Of a DNA stretch of 64,000 nt, positions 53,000-63,991 are shown one piece after another. Position 1 is the stretch's first letter; the number at the start of each line of letters is the position of its first letter. The notes beneath the pieces are model-generated. The model was not told the origin of the DNA, searched no databases, and was given only the letters and a program-made list of their open reading frames with translations. Source of the DNA: Phyto melanocephala (Eukaryota > Arthropoda > Insecta > Diptera > Rhinophoridae); NCBI GenBank assembly GCA_941918925.1, contig OW799237.1, forward strand, positions 53,308,997 through 53,372,996, in the 5' to 3' direction. The position numbers and the translations under genes are program-made.

Positions 53000-54030
53000 C
53001 ATTCAGCACAAAGAAAGAAGGACAGATTGTTAAGCATACATACCACATGACTGGAAGGAACAGTGACAATACCTGTATCTGGTAGCTCGTCTTCAAAACA
53101 ACAACAAAAGCCGTTTGTTGAATTAACCGAGTAAGAGAAGAAACCCTAAAATATTGTGAACTCACTTCGATGCTCATTTACTGATGCATGCTGCCCAAAC
53201 ACAGCTTTAAACAAAAAAAAAAGATGTATAAATTCTGTTTAAGGACATTGTTTCTTCGCCGGCAAGAGCTACAAAGTTGACAAAAGCGTACAACGCTGTA
53301 CAAGAGTAAAACAGCTAACACCTGTAAAGGCTCTTTCTATATTTGTGGAAGCTGATCTTTCTCGAAAACAATTTGAAATAATCCGAAGTGCCGACAAGAA
53401 GGTTTATCCTAGTTACAGTATTCTGCTGAAAGAAAAACCTAAATGCTATCCTCTAAAAGATTCATATGAAGTAACGGAAACATATGCTCAAATAAATCTC
53501 CAAGATTATACTGCTAGTAGATTCCTTACATATTTAAAAGTTGTTTTATGTAATTCAAACTTAGAAGGACACAGCTCCTACGAACTAGTTAGCAAATGGG
53601 GCTGTGATGGCTCACACCAAGCACAATTTAATCAAAAAAATGGAAAATGATGGCTTAGATTTACATACTTTTCAGAGCAGCTTCATCTTACTCTGACTGA
53701 TATATGGTCCCAAAAAAAGAAAAAAAATTATGGCAAAATCCAACCCCATCATCACAACGATATTGTCAACCTATTCTCATCAGATTTATTAAAGAAACTG
53801 TGAATGTAATCTAAGACGAAATTAATTATGTACAAGATGCTATTGATACACTACAAAACACATTTTTTTTACTGGGAGGAAATTTGTATTCCATAAAACA
53901 TACCAGGTATTTAAAATGATAGATGCAAAAGTATGTAATGCCACAACACAAACCACGTTCACAATGAAATGCTATACTTGTTGGACTACTTCAAAAGAAT
54001 TCAACAATTTAAACATTAACAAGAGTGCTA
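53000..54030 (+). pseudogene. RAG1/Transib-like transposase, core fragment
   Basis: Blocks in order: TGRNSDNTCIW-like linker remnant (53,050-53,090, nucleotide match to 14,990-15,020); LTPVKALSIFVEADLSRKQF, EIIRSADKKVYPSYSILLKE, CYPLKDSYEVTETYAQINLQ, SYELVSKWGCDGSHQAQFNQ (candidate first catalytic Asp, 53,600); WQNPTPSSQRYCQPILIRFI (53,710-53,790); KMIDAKVCNATTQTTFTMKC with YTCWTTSKEFNNLN (candidate second Asp in IDAK followed by C-x2-C). Asp-1 and Asp-2 plus C-x2-C resemble RAG1 D600/D708 with its Cys pair; that parallel is inference. Frameshifts at about 53,650, 53,720 and 53,815 mean a dead copy. The terminal block with the expected Glu is absent here. Confidence 0.65.
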
Positions 54031-54229
54031 TATTCGTCCGAGCCGAATCTTATATACCCTTTACAACGTGTATTCATGCAATAACAATTGTTGGTATCAC
54101 CATTCTGTTGAGAATGAATGATAATATTTCTATTGTACTTTAACTGTAGTTCTAATGTACTAGCTTACTTATGTACATACTACCTTGTTTATTTATTTTG
54201 CGCGGACTGGAAAATTTTGACGTCTGGAA

Positions 54230-55235
54230 GAGACAAGAAAAATCATGTTAAGTGATTAAGAAGTGCTGGTCAGTAGTGGCAAATGGTGTTGTTGGAAATG
54301 GAGATGCAAACGCAGATAAGCATGCATTAGCTGAAATAACTCTAATGGTAGATCCAAGTAATGACGGTCACATTGCAACAGCAACAACGGCCAAAGAAGC
54401 TTGGGATGCTCTTATGAATGCGTATAAAGATACAGGTTTAACCAGGATGGGGGAATTATTGAAACAACTGGTAAACATGAAATTGGAAAAGTACAATTCA
54501 GTGCAATGTTAATGATATGATTATAATAGCATTGAAAGTGAGAAATGCCGGTCTTAATAGCTGGGTTGCCCGACAAATTTAAGCCTTTGGTAATGGCAGT
54601 TGAAAACTCTAAAGAAAAATTTACAAGACGCAAAATTTGATCAGAAGACAGAGAATGAAGCCGCATTGTATTCAAAGAATCCCGGAAAGAACAAAAGGCA
54701 AGTGCAATGTAACAATTGTAAAGAGTTTGGGCAAAAAATTGCTCAATAAACAAAAACAATCAGAAAAGTAACGGTTTTAATAGAAAGGGTAACATATAAA
54801 AAAAATGCCGCAACAAAAGCTTGCATCCCTATGCAAATAAAGTGAGAACACAAACATCCAATGATGCAAACTTTGTATATTGGTACATTGACAGTGGCGT
54901 TAGTAATCAAATGATGAGCGTAAGTAATTGTATGTACAACAAACACAACGTAGAGAACAAACAAGTTATTATAGCAAACAACAGCGAACTTAACGTTGAT
55001 TGCGCAGGTGCCGTCGATCTGACAGTATGCAATGGAAAACAGAAAAAAAATATAACCGTTAAAAATTTTGAATTTGTACCAGATTTATGCGCAAATTTGT
55101 TGACTGTAAAACAAATGACAGAAAGTGGAAAAAGAGTAACTTTTGATAGAAATACCTACAAAATTTTTTATGAATATGAAAATCTAATTGCAACATATAC
55201 TCTATATAATGATTTGATTCGAAGTCAATTGAATG
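54230..55235 (+). pseudogene. Copia-type gag and protease remnant
   Basis: Gag: KHALAEITLMVDPSNDGHIA, TATTAKEAWDALMNAYKDTG, LTRMGELLKQLVNMKLEKYN (54,252-54,512), then IAGLPDKFKPLVMAVENSKE after a frameshift. Zinc knuckle CNNCKEFGQK near 54,705. Protease: FVYWYIDSGVSNQMMSVSNC (D-S-G active site, 54,865-54,925), then NFEFVPDLCANLLTVKQMTE and SGKRVTFDRNTYKIFY. This matches the Ty1/Copia gag-pol N-terminal order. No LTR, integrase or RT follows: sequence turns AT-rich at 55,235. The DSG triad survives, but frameshifts disrupt gag. Confidence 0.8.
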
Positions 55236-55411
55236 TATCTATTTATTTAATTTTTATTAGTATTAAAAATACTGTAAAATATTCTATATTTTGTGCATTT
55301 ATATTACAATTTTTAAAGTTTTATAAAATTTCATTAAATCTTATATATGTAATTTACACATTTTTTTCTAAATATATTAATATTTCTTTCAATTTTCAAA
55401 TTATTTGGTAC
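55236..55411. other. AT-rich spacer between Copia remnant and Jockey copy 2
   Basis: T-rich with no features; the open frame continuing from protease is incidental. Confidence 0.4.
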
Positions 55412-56872
55412 ATAAAGCTCCTGGCTTAGATGGGATTAACAGTATAATACTTAAAAATATGCGCGACTCCTTTTTTGAAATTTTAAGTAAATTATTTAAC
55501 TTCTGCCTGAGCAATGGGTACTTCCCACACGTTTTTAAAATGGCTAAGGTAATTCCAATCCACAAATCTGGAAAGGATCCTAAATTGCCCTCCAGCTATA
55601 GGCCAATAAGTATTCTTAGCCTATTGGATAAGGTGTTCGAAAAAATTATTCACTCCAGAATTTTAGATTTTTCAAATTGCAATAATATCATAAATAAAGA
55701 ACAATTTGGTTTTCGAAAAGAGCACTCCACTGTACATCAACTTAAGAGAGTTGTTAACTTTCTTGAATGTAATAAAAGTAATCGAAAAAGCACTGGAGTC
55801 GTTTTTTTTTGATATCGAAAAAGCTTTTGACTCAATCTGGCATGATGGACTAGTGTATAAATTAAATACGTTAAATTTTCCAATTTACCTTCAAAAACTT
55901 ATCAAAAGCTTTTTAGATAAACGTACGTTTGTTGTATCTGTCAATAACAAATTTTCTAGTGAAAGGCAAATACCTGCGGGCTTGCCGCAAGGATCAGTAT
56001 TATCCCCTACACTATACTCGATATATACATCTGATGTTACTCTAAGAAGAGACCATGATGCAGCTTTTTACGCGGATGACAGTGCCTTTATTTGTTGCGG
56101 TAAAGTCTCGAATGCGATTATTAGAAGAATGGAAAATAATCTTAAATTAATTCGTAAATACTATGACAAATGGAAAATAAAAGTCAATGACGATAAAACT
56201 CAAGCAATTATATTTCCATTCAACAAATCGCGAAAACACTTTCCTACTAGATATTTATCGTCTAGGGGAACAATTATCCCATTGAAGGACGAAATTAAAT
56301 ATCTAGGAGTAATTCTTGACAGAAAACTTTTATTCAAACAGCATGTTAATTACATTTGCGAGAAGGCAATTAAGTGTAGTCGTGCCTTATACCCCTTAAT
56401 TGGCCGAAGATCTAATCTTAATATAAAGAACAAAGTTCTTATTTACAAAATGTGTATTCGACCGATTATGACCTATGGTTGTCAAATCTGGTCCCAAAAG
56501 GCTGCTAAAACGCATACAAAAAAATTGCAAATCATTCAAAATAAAAATTTGAAAATAATACACAATCTACCTTTTAGATATCCAACTTATCTTCTACACA
56601 GAAACTTTGACTTCAAAATGTTTAATTCATTGACAAGGGAACTGACGCTGTCATTTAATGAAAAATGCAGAAGGTCAAATTTTGAAATAATAAGAAATTT
56701 GCTGAACAACCACTGAGGGTCTTTTGTTTAAAAGACACATTTCAGTGATTGTTTTAAAATCTCTTATAACTTCTAAGTTGATGCGAGGTTTTTTATGAAC
56801 AACTTTTCCTTAAATCTGTGATATTAGTAGTTTCTTTATTTTATTAATAAGATGTTAATTGTTGTAATACTA
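55412..56872 (+). pseudogene. Jockey copy 2, truncated at both ends, RT part of ORF2
   Basis: Nearly identical to 44,582-46,040 (only about ten differences noticed by eye). It begins inside the RT at NKAPGLDG (as HKAPGLDG) and ends in the 3' untranslated region at TTGTTGTAATACTA, where MITE M is attached. One indel at 55,801-55,809 (nine T's versus TTTTTCTT) shifts the frame at the FLDIEKAFDS motif, so the ORF is split: 55,405-55,812 and 55,706-56,716. Codon-level differences include P-to-R in KNM(P/R)DS. Truncation at the 3' end is unusual for target-primed insertions and suggests duplication or deletion. Confidence 0.9.
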
Positions 56873-57254
56873 TGGGCCAATTCAAAGTAGACTCTCATAT
56901 TGTACTATGTCATATAATTCATATTAATGACTAGTGAATTTGAACACCTTTTGTTAACAAATTATGTATTTAATACAAGAAAGAAGACAAAGAGATGACG
57001 CTGTTAAAAATTGTATGTATACCGGGAAGAAGAAAATAGAAAATATTCTCTCCGAGAGGTGAGAAGCGAAGAAATTCTCTCTGAGAGACAGTATGGTTAA
57101 AAATATGACATAAACAATTTCTTATACATAGGAAACAAATGTGTAAAGTCATATAATTTTTTTTGTATGGAAATTACTAACAATTTTATGTATGCATAAA
57201 ATAATATGAAATAGTACAAATATGACCGATATGCAACCACTTTGAATTGGCCCA
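56873..57254 (-). mobile_element. MITE family M, copy 2, with TA target duplication
   Basis: 382 bp from TGGGCCAATTCAAAGT to ACTTTGAATTGGCCCA, flanked by TA (56,871-56,872 and 57,255-57,256). It is the reverse of copy 1 at 40.9 kb. The two flanks belong to different retrotransposons. Confidence 0.8.
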
Positions 57255-58600
57255 TAGTCTATATGTTTCTTAAAATGTAGTTCTTTATCGATTATAAAAA
57301 CAAGATACTTAATATATTCAACGTTTTCTATGATATTGTCATTAATTTTTAATATTTCTTTAGTTGTTATTTTTATATCCATTATTTTTGTTTTATTTTC
57401 ATTTAATTTTAGTTTGTTCATTTTTAACCAAACATTGATTTTATTAAAATTTTCTCTTATATAAGTGTATCATTCGCATATAATAAAGGGTCCGCCCTCT
57501 AACGTTTTTTTTTTTTAACTAGTGCTTATTTCGTAAATGGTAACACTTAGCTCATGTCTGATTTGACAGATTAGTTTTATACTTCCGCTGAACGAATATG
57601 GTTGTGTATACGCTTGAACAATGCTGAGAAATATTGCGACATTACTTTGGCCGATTTTGCCAAAAAAAATCATCTTTTCAGATAAAGCTCATTTTGATCT
57701 TGGCGGGTATGTAAACAAGCAAAATTGTCGCATTTGCGGCCCAGAAAACCCGCACGCAGACATTGAAAAGCCGATACACCCAAAACGAGTCACTTTTTGG
57801 TGCGGATTTTGTTTCAGAGGCATAATTGGGCCATTGAGCAAGGAGTGGCCGTAGTCAATGGCGATCGTTATCGGGCCATGTTGAATTTTTGTTCACAAAA
57901 ATTGAAGAGGGGGATATTGGCAACATTTGATTTAAACAGGACGGCGCTACGTGCCACACAGCCGAAGCTACGCTTTTTTATAGCATTTTCTCGCATTTAC
58001 CAATTACATTTGGCATTTCCACTTTTATTAGATAATATATCATTAACTTTAGTGAATTGTGTTCTGTTTTTCAAGTAAGACTCAAACCATTTCAGTTCCG
58101 TGCCTCTTGTACCGTATCTGTCAAGTTTCTTTATCATTATTTCCCGGTCAATAGTTTCAAATGCTCGTTTAAAATCTAGGAAAACAGCCACCACTTTTCT
58201 GTTTCTTTCGACATTTTTCCATCTGCTTATAACGTAATTTACAGTTGTTTCACATGAGCATTTTTTTCGAAATCCTGATTGATATTTCACGAGTATATCA
58301 TTTTCTTTAATGTCTTAGATATTTTCTCTATTGGTGTTACCATAGTTGATTTCCAGTTTTTAGGAAACTGCCCAGTCTATAATGATTTGTTTTTTATTCT
58401 TAGTAAAATTTCTCCAATTACATCAAAGTTGTCAAGTATGATTTTATTTGATATTTTATCATAGTCAGCTTTATTTTTCAATTGTTTTATTATATCCTTA
58501 AGTTCTAAAGTATATATTGTACTAAACTTAAATATATTTGTAATATTCTTAAGTACTAAGTCCTTTATCTGTCGCCACATTTGCTTTTGATATTTGCATT
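57255..58600 (-). pseudogene. Non-LTR reverse transcriptase (Jockey/CR1 group), split by mariner
   Basis: Minus-strand blocks: LKDIIKQLKNKADYDKISNK, VIGEILLRIKNKSL (58,580-58,377), then YQSGFRKKCSCETTVNYVIS, VVAVFLDFKRAFETIDREIM (first Asp), WFESYLKNRTQFTKVNDILS (58,290-57,997). After the mariner fragment: YANDTLI (YADD box with Asp-to-Asn), NVWLKMNKLKLNENKTKIMD and IKYLVFIIDKELHFKKHIDY (57,480-57,255). The PQGS segment is lost at the mariner junction. Asn in the catalytic box and frameshifts make it dead. Confidence 0.75.
57484..57995 (+). pseudogene. Mariner-type transposase fragment
   Basis: The terminal sequence AAAGGGTCCGCC at 57,484 is followed by a leader shared with 16,330-16,503. 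Coding blocks: PKKIIFSDKAHFDLGGYVNK (first DDE Asp), QNCRICGPENPHADIEKPIH, PKRVTFWCGFCFRGIIGP, then after a frameshift VVNGDRYRAMLNFCSQKL and ATFDLNRTALRATQP (remnant of the QDGA second-Asp motif). Typical of mariner-like transposases found in many arthropods. The N-terminal HTH region and the third Asp are missing, so it is an internally deleted copy. Confidence 0.8.
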
Positions 58601-59151
58601 GTTTATTTTCTTATTTATGAAATATTTTTTTTTTTTTCATTTTCAATTTTAATTTTATATTCATTTCATATTCATTTATAATTTTTCCATGTCTCATGTG
58701 TGCTTTCTAATTTTGCTATTTGATACTTTCTTATTTTTTATGCCTTCATTAAACGTAATTCTTCGTTATACCATTTATTTACGTTATTTTGTTATTTCCT
58801 TCAAACAATTATCAAATATATTTACATTTTCCTTTATATCTTTAAAAAAAAAAAGGGTTTCCAAATTTTTTTCATTCCAGCAATTTTAGTGTAAAATAAA
58901 GTTAGTTGTTGCATATTTTTATTGCTTCTCGTTAAATAATAAAGACCAGTTTAGACTATAATACAAGTCGTACGACTTCAATTAGATTTTGTAGAAGCAA
59001 AATGTGATGAAATGCTCTCCGTACTCAAGAAAATGAGAGCAAAAGTATAATGTAAGTTTTTTGCCTTTACACTATTGGTGTGAAGTAGAATTAAAGTAGA
59101 ATAATTTAGAAAAACAAACAAACTAAGAATCTTATTACACAACTAGCATTT
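58601..59151. other. AT-rich spacer
   Basis: T-rich sequence; no gene recognised. It may contain the 5' part of the 57-58.6 kb retrotransposon in unrecognisable form. Confidence 0.4.
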
Positions 59152-61773
59152 AACCCGTTACTTCGTTAGCGCAGTTCTACTATTTATTGAATACTCAAGT
59201 TCTATTTATAATTATTAAATATTTTTGGTTCAATTTATGAAAATTTGTATCTCTGATTCAATTTACTTCAAAAAATATAAAGTAGAGTAAGGATATATCG
59301 GGCATATATTTCCTAACTAAAATCAAGATCAATGCTACTGAGCTTCAAAAATTAAGATTCATATTTTGCAAAAATTACCCTAAAAATAATAAAAGTAGCA
59401 TTTTCTTCTTCACTAAAACTTCCACTTGGTTTATTATTACCTACATTCAGAATTCTATGTATACAAAATATAAAAAAAAAAATTAAAAAAAGTAATTTTG
59501 GTCGTTTATGAGATTAGGAGTTACCTGAGATCAAAAAACACTAATTTTAAGAATCTATGTTTACAAACGTAAAAATACAAAGTGTACAATAAAAATGCGA
59601 AAAGGCTTTTTTGTGTCTCCAATATCAATTTAATTTTCAAATTGAATTAACAATCCCTTATTTCACTATTTTAGGAAATACAAAAAGTACCATAAAAATT
59701 CAAAAAAGTACCTTTGTGGTCGCCCATAACATTTTCAGTTTCACCTGGAATCAAAAGTCCTTGATTGTAAGATCCTTCATAAACCTTCATAAACGTAGAA
59801 AATACAAAAAGTACCATGAAATTTTTAAAAAGTACCATGTTGGTCGCCCATAACATTTTCAGTTTCACCTGGAATCATAAGTCCTCAATTGTACTTTTTT
59901 GTTCGCCCATGACATTTTCAGTATCACCATGTATCAATAGTCACTAATTTAAAAAATCTAGCTTCGCAAACGTTGAAAATACAAAAAGTACCATAAAAAT
60001 TGAAAAAAGTATCTTTTTGGTCGCCCATAACATTTTTAGTCTCACCTGGAATCAAAAGTCCTTGATTATACAATCCTACCTTCATAAACGTAGAAAATAC
60101 CAAAAGTATCATAAAAATCAAAAAAGTACCCTTTTGGTCGACCATAACATTTTCAATTTAACCTTGTATCAATAGCCACTAATTTCAAAATTCTAGCTTC
60201 GCAAACGTTGAAAATACAAAAAGTACCAAAAAATTTAAAAAAGTACCTTTTTGGTCGCCCATAACATTTTTAGTCTCACCTGGAATCAAAAGACCTTGAT
60301 TGTACAATCCTACCTTCATTAACGTAGCATATACAAAAAGTACCATATAAATTCAAAAAAGTACATTTTTGGTCACCCATAACATTTTTAGTCTTACCTT
60401 GTGTCAATAGTCACTATTTTCGAAATTCTAGCTTCGTAAACGTTGAAAATACAAAAAGTACCATACAAATTCAAGAAGTGCCTTTTTGGTCGCCCATAAC
60501 ATTTTTAGTCTCACCTGAAAATACAAAAAGTACCATAAAAATTCAAAAAAGTACTTTTTTGGACGCCCATGACATTTTTAGTCTCACCTAGAATCAAAAG
60601 TCCTTGATTGTACAATCCTACCTTCAAAAACGTAGAAAATACAAAAAGTACCATACAAATTCAAGAAAGTAACTTTTTTGCAGAGTATAACTTTTTCAGG
60701 TTCACCTTGTATCAATAGTCACTAATTTCAAAATTCTAGCTTCGCAAACGTTGAAAATACAAAAAGTACCATAAAAATTCAAAAAAAGTACCTTTTTGGT
60801 CGTCCATAACATTTTTAGTCTTACCTTGTATCAATAGTCCTTTATTTTACAATTCTACCTTTATAAACGTAGAAAATACAAAAAGTACCATAGAATTGCG
60901 AAAAAGTACATTTTTGGTCCAAGTTCCAAATTCCAAGTTTAAAATGTTAAAATATCTATGTAACAAAATAATTATGTTCTAAAAAGTACCAAACTCTTTT
61001 CCCGATTTTTCCCCTTTCTACCCTGTTATGAATGTGTTTCAATTTTTACAAAATTACATAATTTTTTATGTCTGGTGAAATCCCAATTAAAAATTTTGTG
61101 GAAATTTGCCGTCAAATTAAGAATTATATACATTTTGCGGAATTTTTCCCTTTTTGGTACCTTTTTTGTCCCCAAAAAAGTTTCCAAAAATTTCACCTTA
61201 ATATTTGTCCATATTCTATTAGGCAATAATAATGATCAAATTTTGTCCCATTGAATAATATTAGAAAGTTTCTTTAAAAAAAAAAAGTACCAAAAAAAGG
61301 GACAATTTTTACCCCTATACATGCGAATTTGAAAAAAATGCCGAATTCCTATTAATATTTTTTCGCGGATTACTTAAAACAGTTTAAATTTTTTTTCTAG
61401 CTATATGTGTTTGGAAGTTACATAGGGCACCAAAAAAGTACCAAATTAAAGTTTTTACCCGTTTTTTCCCCTTAGGGGTTGAAAATTAAAAAAAAGGCCA
61501 GACACCTGTCAGCTTATTTTTTGTGCAAATTACAATACTTTTTCAATTTTATTTGTATCGATTTTAGTTTAGCAGATATAAGATTACCGATTTTACCCGT
61601 TTTTACCCTTTTTTACCCCCTTAAAGTACGAATTTCCAAAAATCCCTTCTTAGTGAAGCTATACATCGAAAGAGGAACCGATTGTCCAAATTTCATGTCT
61701 CTAGCTCTTTGCGTTTGGGCTGTGCGATGATGAATCAGTCAGTCAGTCATGTTACTCTTTTATATATATAGAT
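59152..61773 (-). mobile_element. Helentron-like element, family 2, copy 2 (full length, 2.6 kb)
   Basis: Starts ACTAGCATTTAACCCGTTAC then TTCGTTAGCGCAGTTCT and ends CAGTCATGTTACTCTTTTAT-ATATATAGAT, the same kind of ends as family 1 but different sequence. The right third (60,930-61,740) has TTTTACCCGTTTTTTCCCC-type blocks and ends with TTTGCGTTTGGGCTGTGCGA and TGATGAATCAGTCAGTCAG. The 25,229 end of copy 1 matches the start of this copy. No protein-coding region; open frames are minisatellite read-through. Confidence 0.65.
59690..60915 (-). repeat. Minisatellite of about 119-bp units within the family 2 element
   Basis: About ten units of TACAAAAAGTACCATAAAAA, TTCAAAAAAGTACCTTTTTG, GTCGCCCATAACATTTTTAG, TCTCACCTGGAATCAAAAGT, CCTTGATTGTACAATCCTAC and CTTCATAAACGTAGAAAA blocks. 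Two alternating unit types exist (CCTTGATTGTACAATCC versus CACTAATTTCAAAATTCTAG). The same array, reversed, is at 23,575-24,720. Confidence 0.8.
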
Positions 61774-61788
61774 CTATATATATAAAAG
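61757..61788. repeat. Perfect 32-bp palindrome at a head-to-head transposon junction
   Basis: CTTTTATATATATAGA and its exact complement meet at GATC. The left half is the end of the family 2 element; the right half is the start of a family 1 end (TCTATATATATAAAAGTGAA ACTCTGTG). Confidence 0.9.
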
Positions 61789-61792
61789 TGAA

Positions 61793-61882
<90 letters not shown>

Positions 61883-61894
61883 TTTTTTTTTTTT
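61774..61894 (+). mobile_element. Helentron-like family 1, TATA-rich end only, with GT microsatellite
   Basis: CTATATATATAAAAGTGAAA, CTC, then about 42 GT repeats (61,796-61,879) and poly-T (61,880-61,894). It lacks the minisatellite and the GC-rich end. Open frames of alternating Cys-Val or Thr-His here are repeat artefacts. Confidence 0.65.
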
Positions 61895-62058
61895 GCTTTC
61901 GAGCCGGTGGTGTGGAATCTTCATAGATACTAGTGGCCCGTGCCACAAGCATGTACGATTCGCCGTAGCGCCTACGTACTAAACCACACCCCCTCGATCA
62001 TCAACGGACATCCCCACGGGACTGCCGCTAGGTATTACTTCGCGGGGGCCGTTGGCAT

Positions 62059-63991
62059 TTACGCCTCCTCCTCGTCGGACCGTCTAGCCCTTTCCAGCCT
62101 TCTTAGGTCCTTAATTATCCGGGAGCACACTCCACTAAAGACCTCCCAGTTTTCCACGTCCTGACACATATGCCGAAGAAACTCCGATGGATTCGTCATA
62201 CCCGAAGTCCACCCCAAGTATCTAGGGCATCGGAATACGACATGTTCCGCATTTTCCGCCTCTTCTGGGCATTCTGGGCAGGTTTGGGAATTTTCATGGC
62301 CAACCCTGTGCAGATATTGCCTAAAAGCGCCATGGTTTGTCATATACTGTGTCAAGTAGAAGTTCACATCCCCAGCCTTCCTATCCATCCATACCGCAAT
62401 ATTAGGGATGAGTTTATATGTCCATCGCCCTTTAGTCGATGTATCCCACCTTCTCTGCCATTCTCTGATTGAAAACGATCTTTCCTCTCTCTTAACTGCA
62501 GCTAAATTTATTACTGCCTGGCCTGTCGTTCGCCTATTGTAGATTCTCTGGATCTCCGCCGCCAGTATGTCTATTGGAATCATTGCCGCTATGACACAAG
62601 CCGCGTCGTCCGATACCGTCTTAAAGGCACTTATTGTCCTGAGCGCGCATAGTCTATGAACCGAGGACATTTTTCTTCTATACTCCTTTATCTTCAGAGC
62701 CTGTGCCCAAACAGGGGCTGCGTAAAGCAATGTGGAATTGGTAACCGTAGCCAAAAGCCTCCTTCTTGGACCCTTTGGTCCTCCAATATTAGGTAGTATT
62801 CTAGCAATACTCCTTTGAATCATTGCGGCCTTCGCGCACGCGTATTCAATATGAGGCCCGAATTTAAGTCTGTTATCCATCATGACCCCAAGATATTTGA
62901 TTGCCGGTTTAGAACATATCTCCTGGTTTCCCACCTTCACCTTCATAAATTCCACTTTTTTCCTACTTGTAATAAGTACTGCTTCAGTCTTCTGTTCTGC
63001 CAGGTTGAGATTCGCCGAATCTAGCCATCTCTTGATCCTCACAATTGCATCATTTATAGCCGATTCTAATTCCACAATATGTTTCGCTACACTGACAATC
63101 ACTATGTCATCCGCGAACCCGATTATCCTTGTCGAGCTCGGTAGTTGTGTTCTAAGAACTCCGTCATACATGATATTCCATAGTAGTGGACCAAGAACCG
63201 ATCCCTGTGGAACACCTGAACTAACATCATACATCCGTGGTCCATCGTCCGTTGCGTAGATCAGTTTCCTATTCGAAAAGTAACTATTCACTATTCTAAT
63301 CAGGTACTTCGGTGTGTTCAGTCTCTCTAGAGCTGCCATTATGAAATCCCAACTGGCAGAGTTAAACGCGTTTCTAATGTCAAGCGTGACAACACCACAG
63401 TATTCTTTTGTCCCCCATCTCCAACGTTCTCCTGCTATTGCGCCCGCAGCTGTATCTACTACCCTTTTTATGGCGTCAATCGTGGAGCGTGATTTTCTGA
63501 ATCCGAATTGTGTCTCGGAGAGTCCATTCTCTCTCTCGACGATGTCCATGAGTCTGTTGTAGATCACCTTTTCCAGTGCTTTGCCCAGTGTATCAAGAAG
63601 GCAGATAGGGCGATAAGATGAAGGGTCGCCAGCTGGTTTGTTCCCTTTCGGAAGCAAAACTAGTCTGTCTCTTCCATTGGTCCGGGAAAATACCCTCACT
63701 AAGGCAACTTTGCATAATTCTCCTGAACAAGCATGGTCGTCGCTGTATTGCGGCTTTAATGGCTTTGTTGGGAACTCCGTCCGGGCCAGGTGCCCGGTTA
63801 TCCCCAATTTCCCTACCTATCTTGAGAATCTCTTCCTCCGTGACAGGGGGAATATTGCAGTCCGTGAATCTGCTGTCGACGTATACCCAATTGTTCTCCC
63901 GCTGTGGAAACAGGTGCGATACAATGCCCAGTAGGAGTGTTGGGCATGTTATCTGGGGAGCCGCTTGGCATTTAAGCTTCTTCATTACCAC
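62059..63991 (-). pseudogene. R1-like non-LTR retrotransposon ORF2 (RT to C-terminal knuckle)
   Basis: A near-complete RT and C terminus, with one frameshift near 63,690. The upstream frame (63,991-63,700) reads PPVTEEEILKIGREIGDNRA, PGPDGVPNKAIKAAIQRR and CLSEGIFPDQWKRQ. The downstream frame (63,690-62,059) reads LVLLPKGNKPAGDPSSYRPI, QFGFRKSRSTIDAIKRVVDT, GVVTLDIRNAFNSASWDFIM (first Asp), VSSGVPQGSVLGPLLWNIMY, IIGFADDIVIVSVAK (FADD box), IKYLGVMMDNRLKFGPHIEY, and TCPECPEEAENAEHVVFRCP (terminal knuckle). Gly-Phe-Ala-Asp-Asp and this knuckle fit the R1 clade. The endonuclease and ORF1 lie beyond the window. GC-richer than its surroundings and otherwise undamaged, so a fairly young copy or one sequencing error. 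Confidence 0.85.

Noticed and set aside
57149..57254. C-terminal extension of the RT frame into the MITE
   Set aside because: The last about 35 residues of that open frame are MITE sequence (GPIQSGC is the terminal repeat), not part of the RT.
61749..61982. Open frames of repeated Cys-Val (plus) or Thr-His (minus)
   Set aside because: They are translations of the GT/CA microsatellite at 61,796-61,879 and have no real coding content.
62170..63562. Plus-strand open frames across 62.2-63.6 kb
   Set aside because: They are antisense shadows of the R1-like reverse transcriptase on the minus strand.
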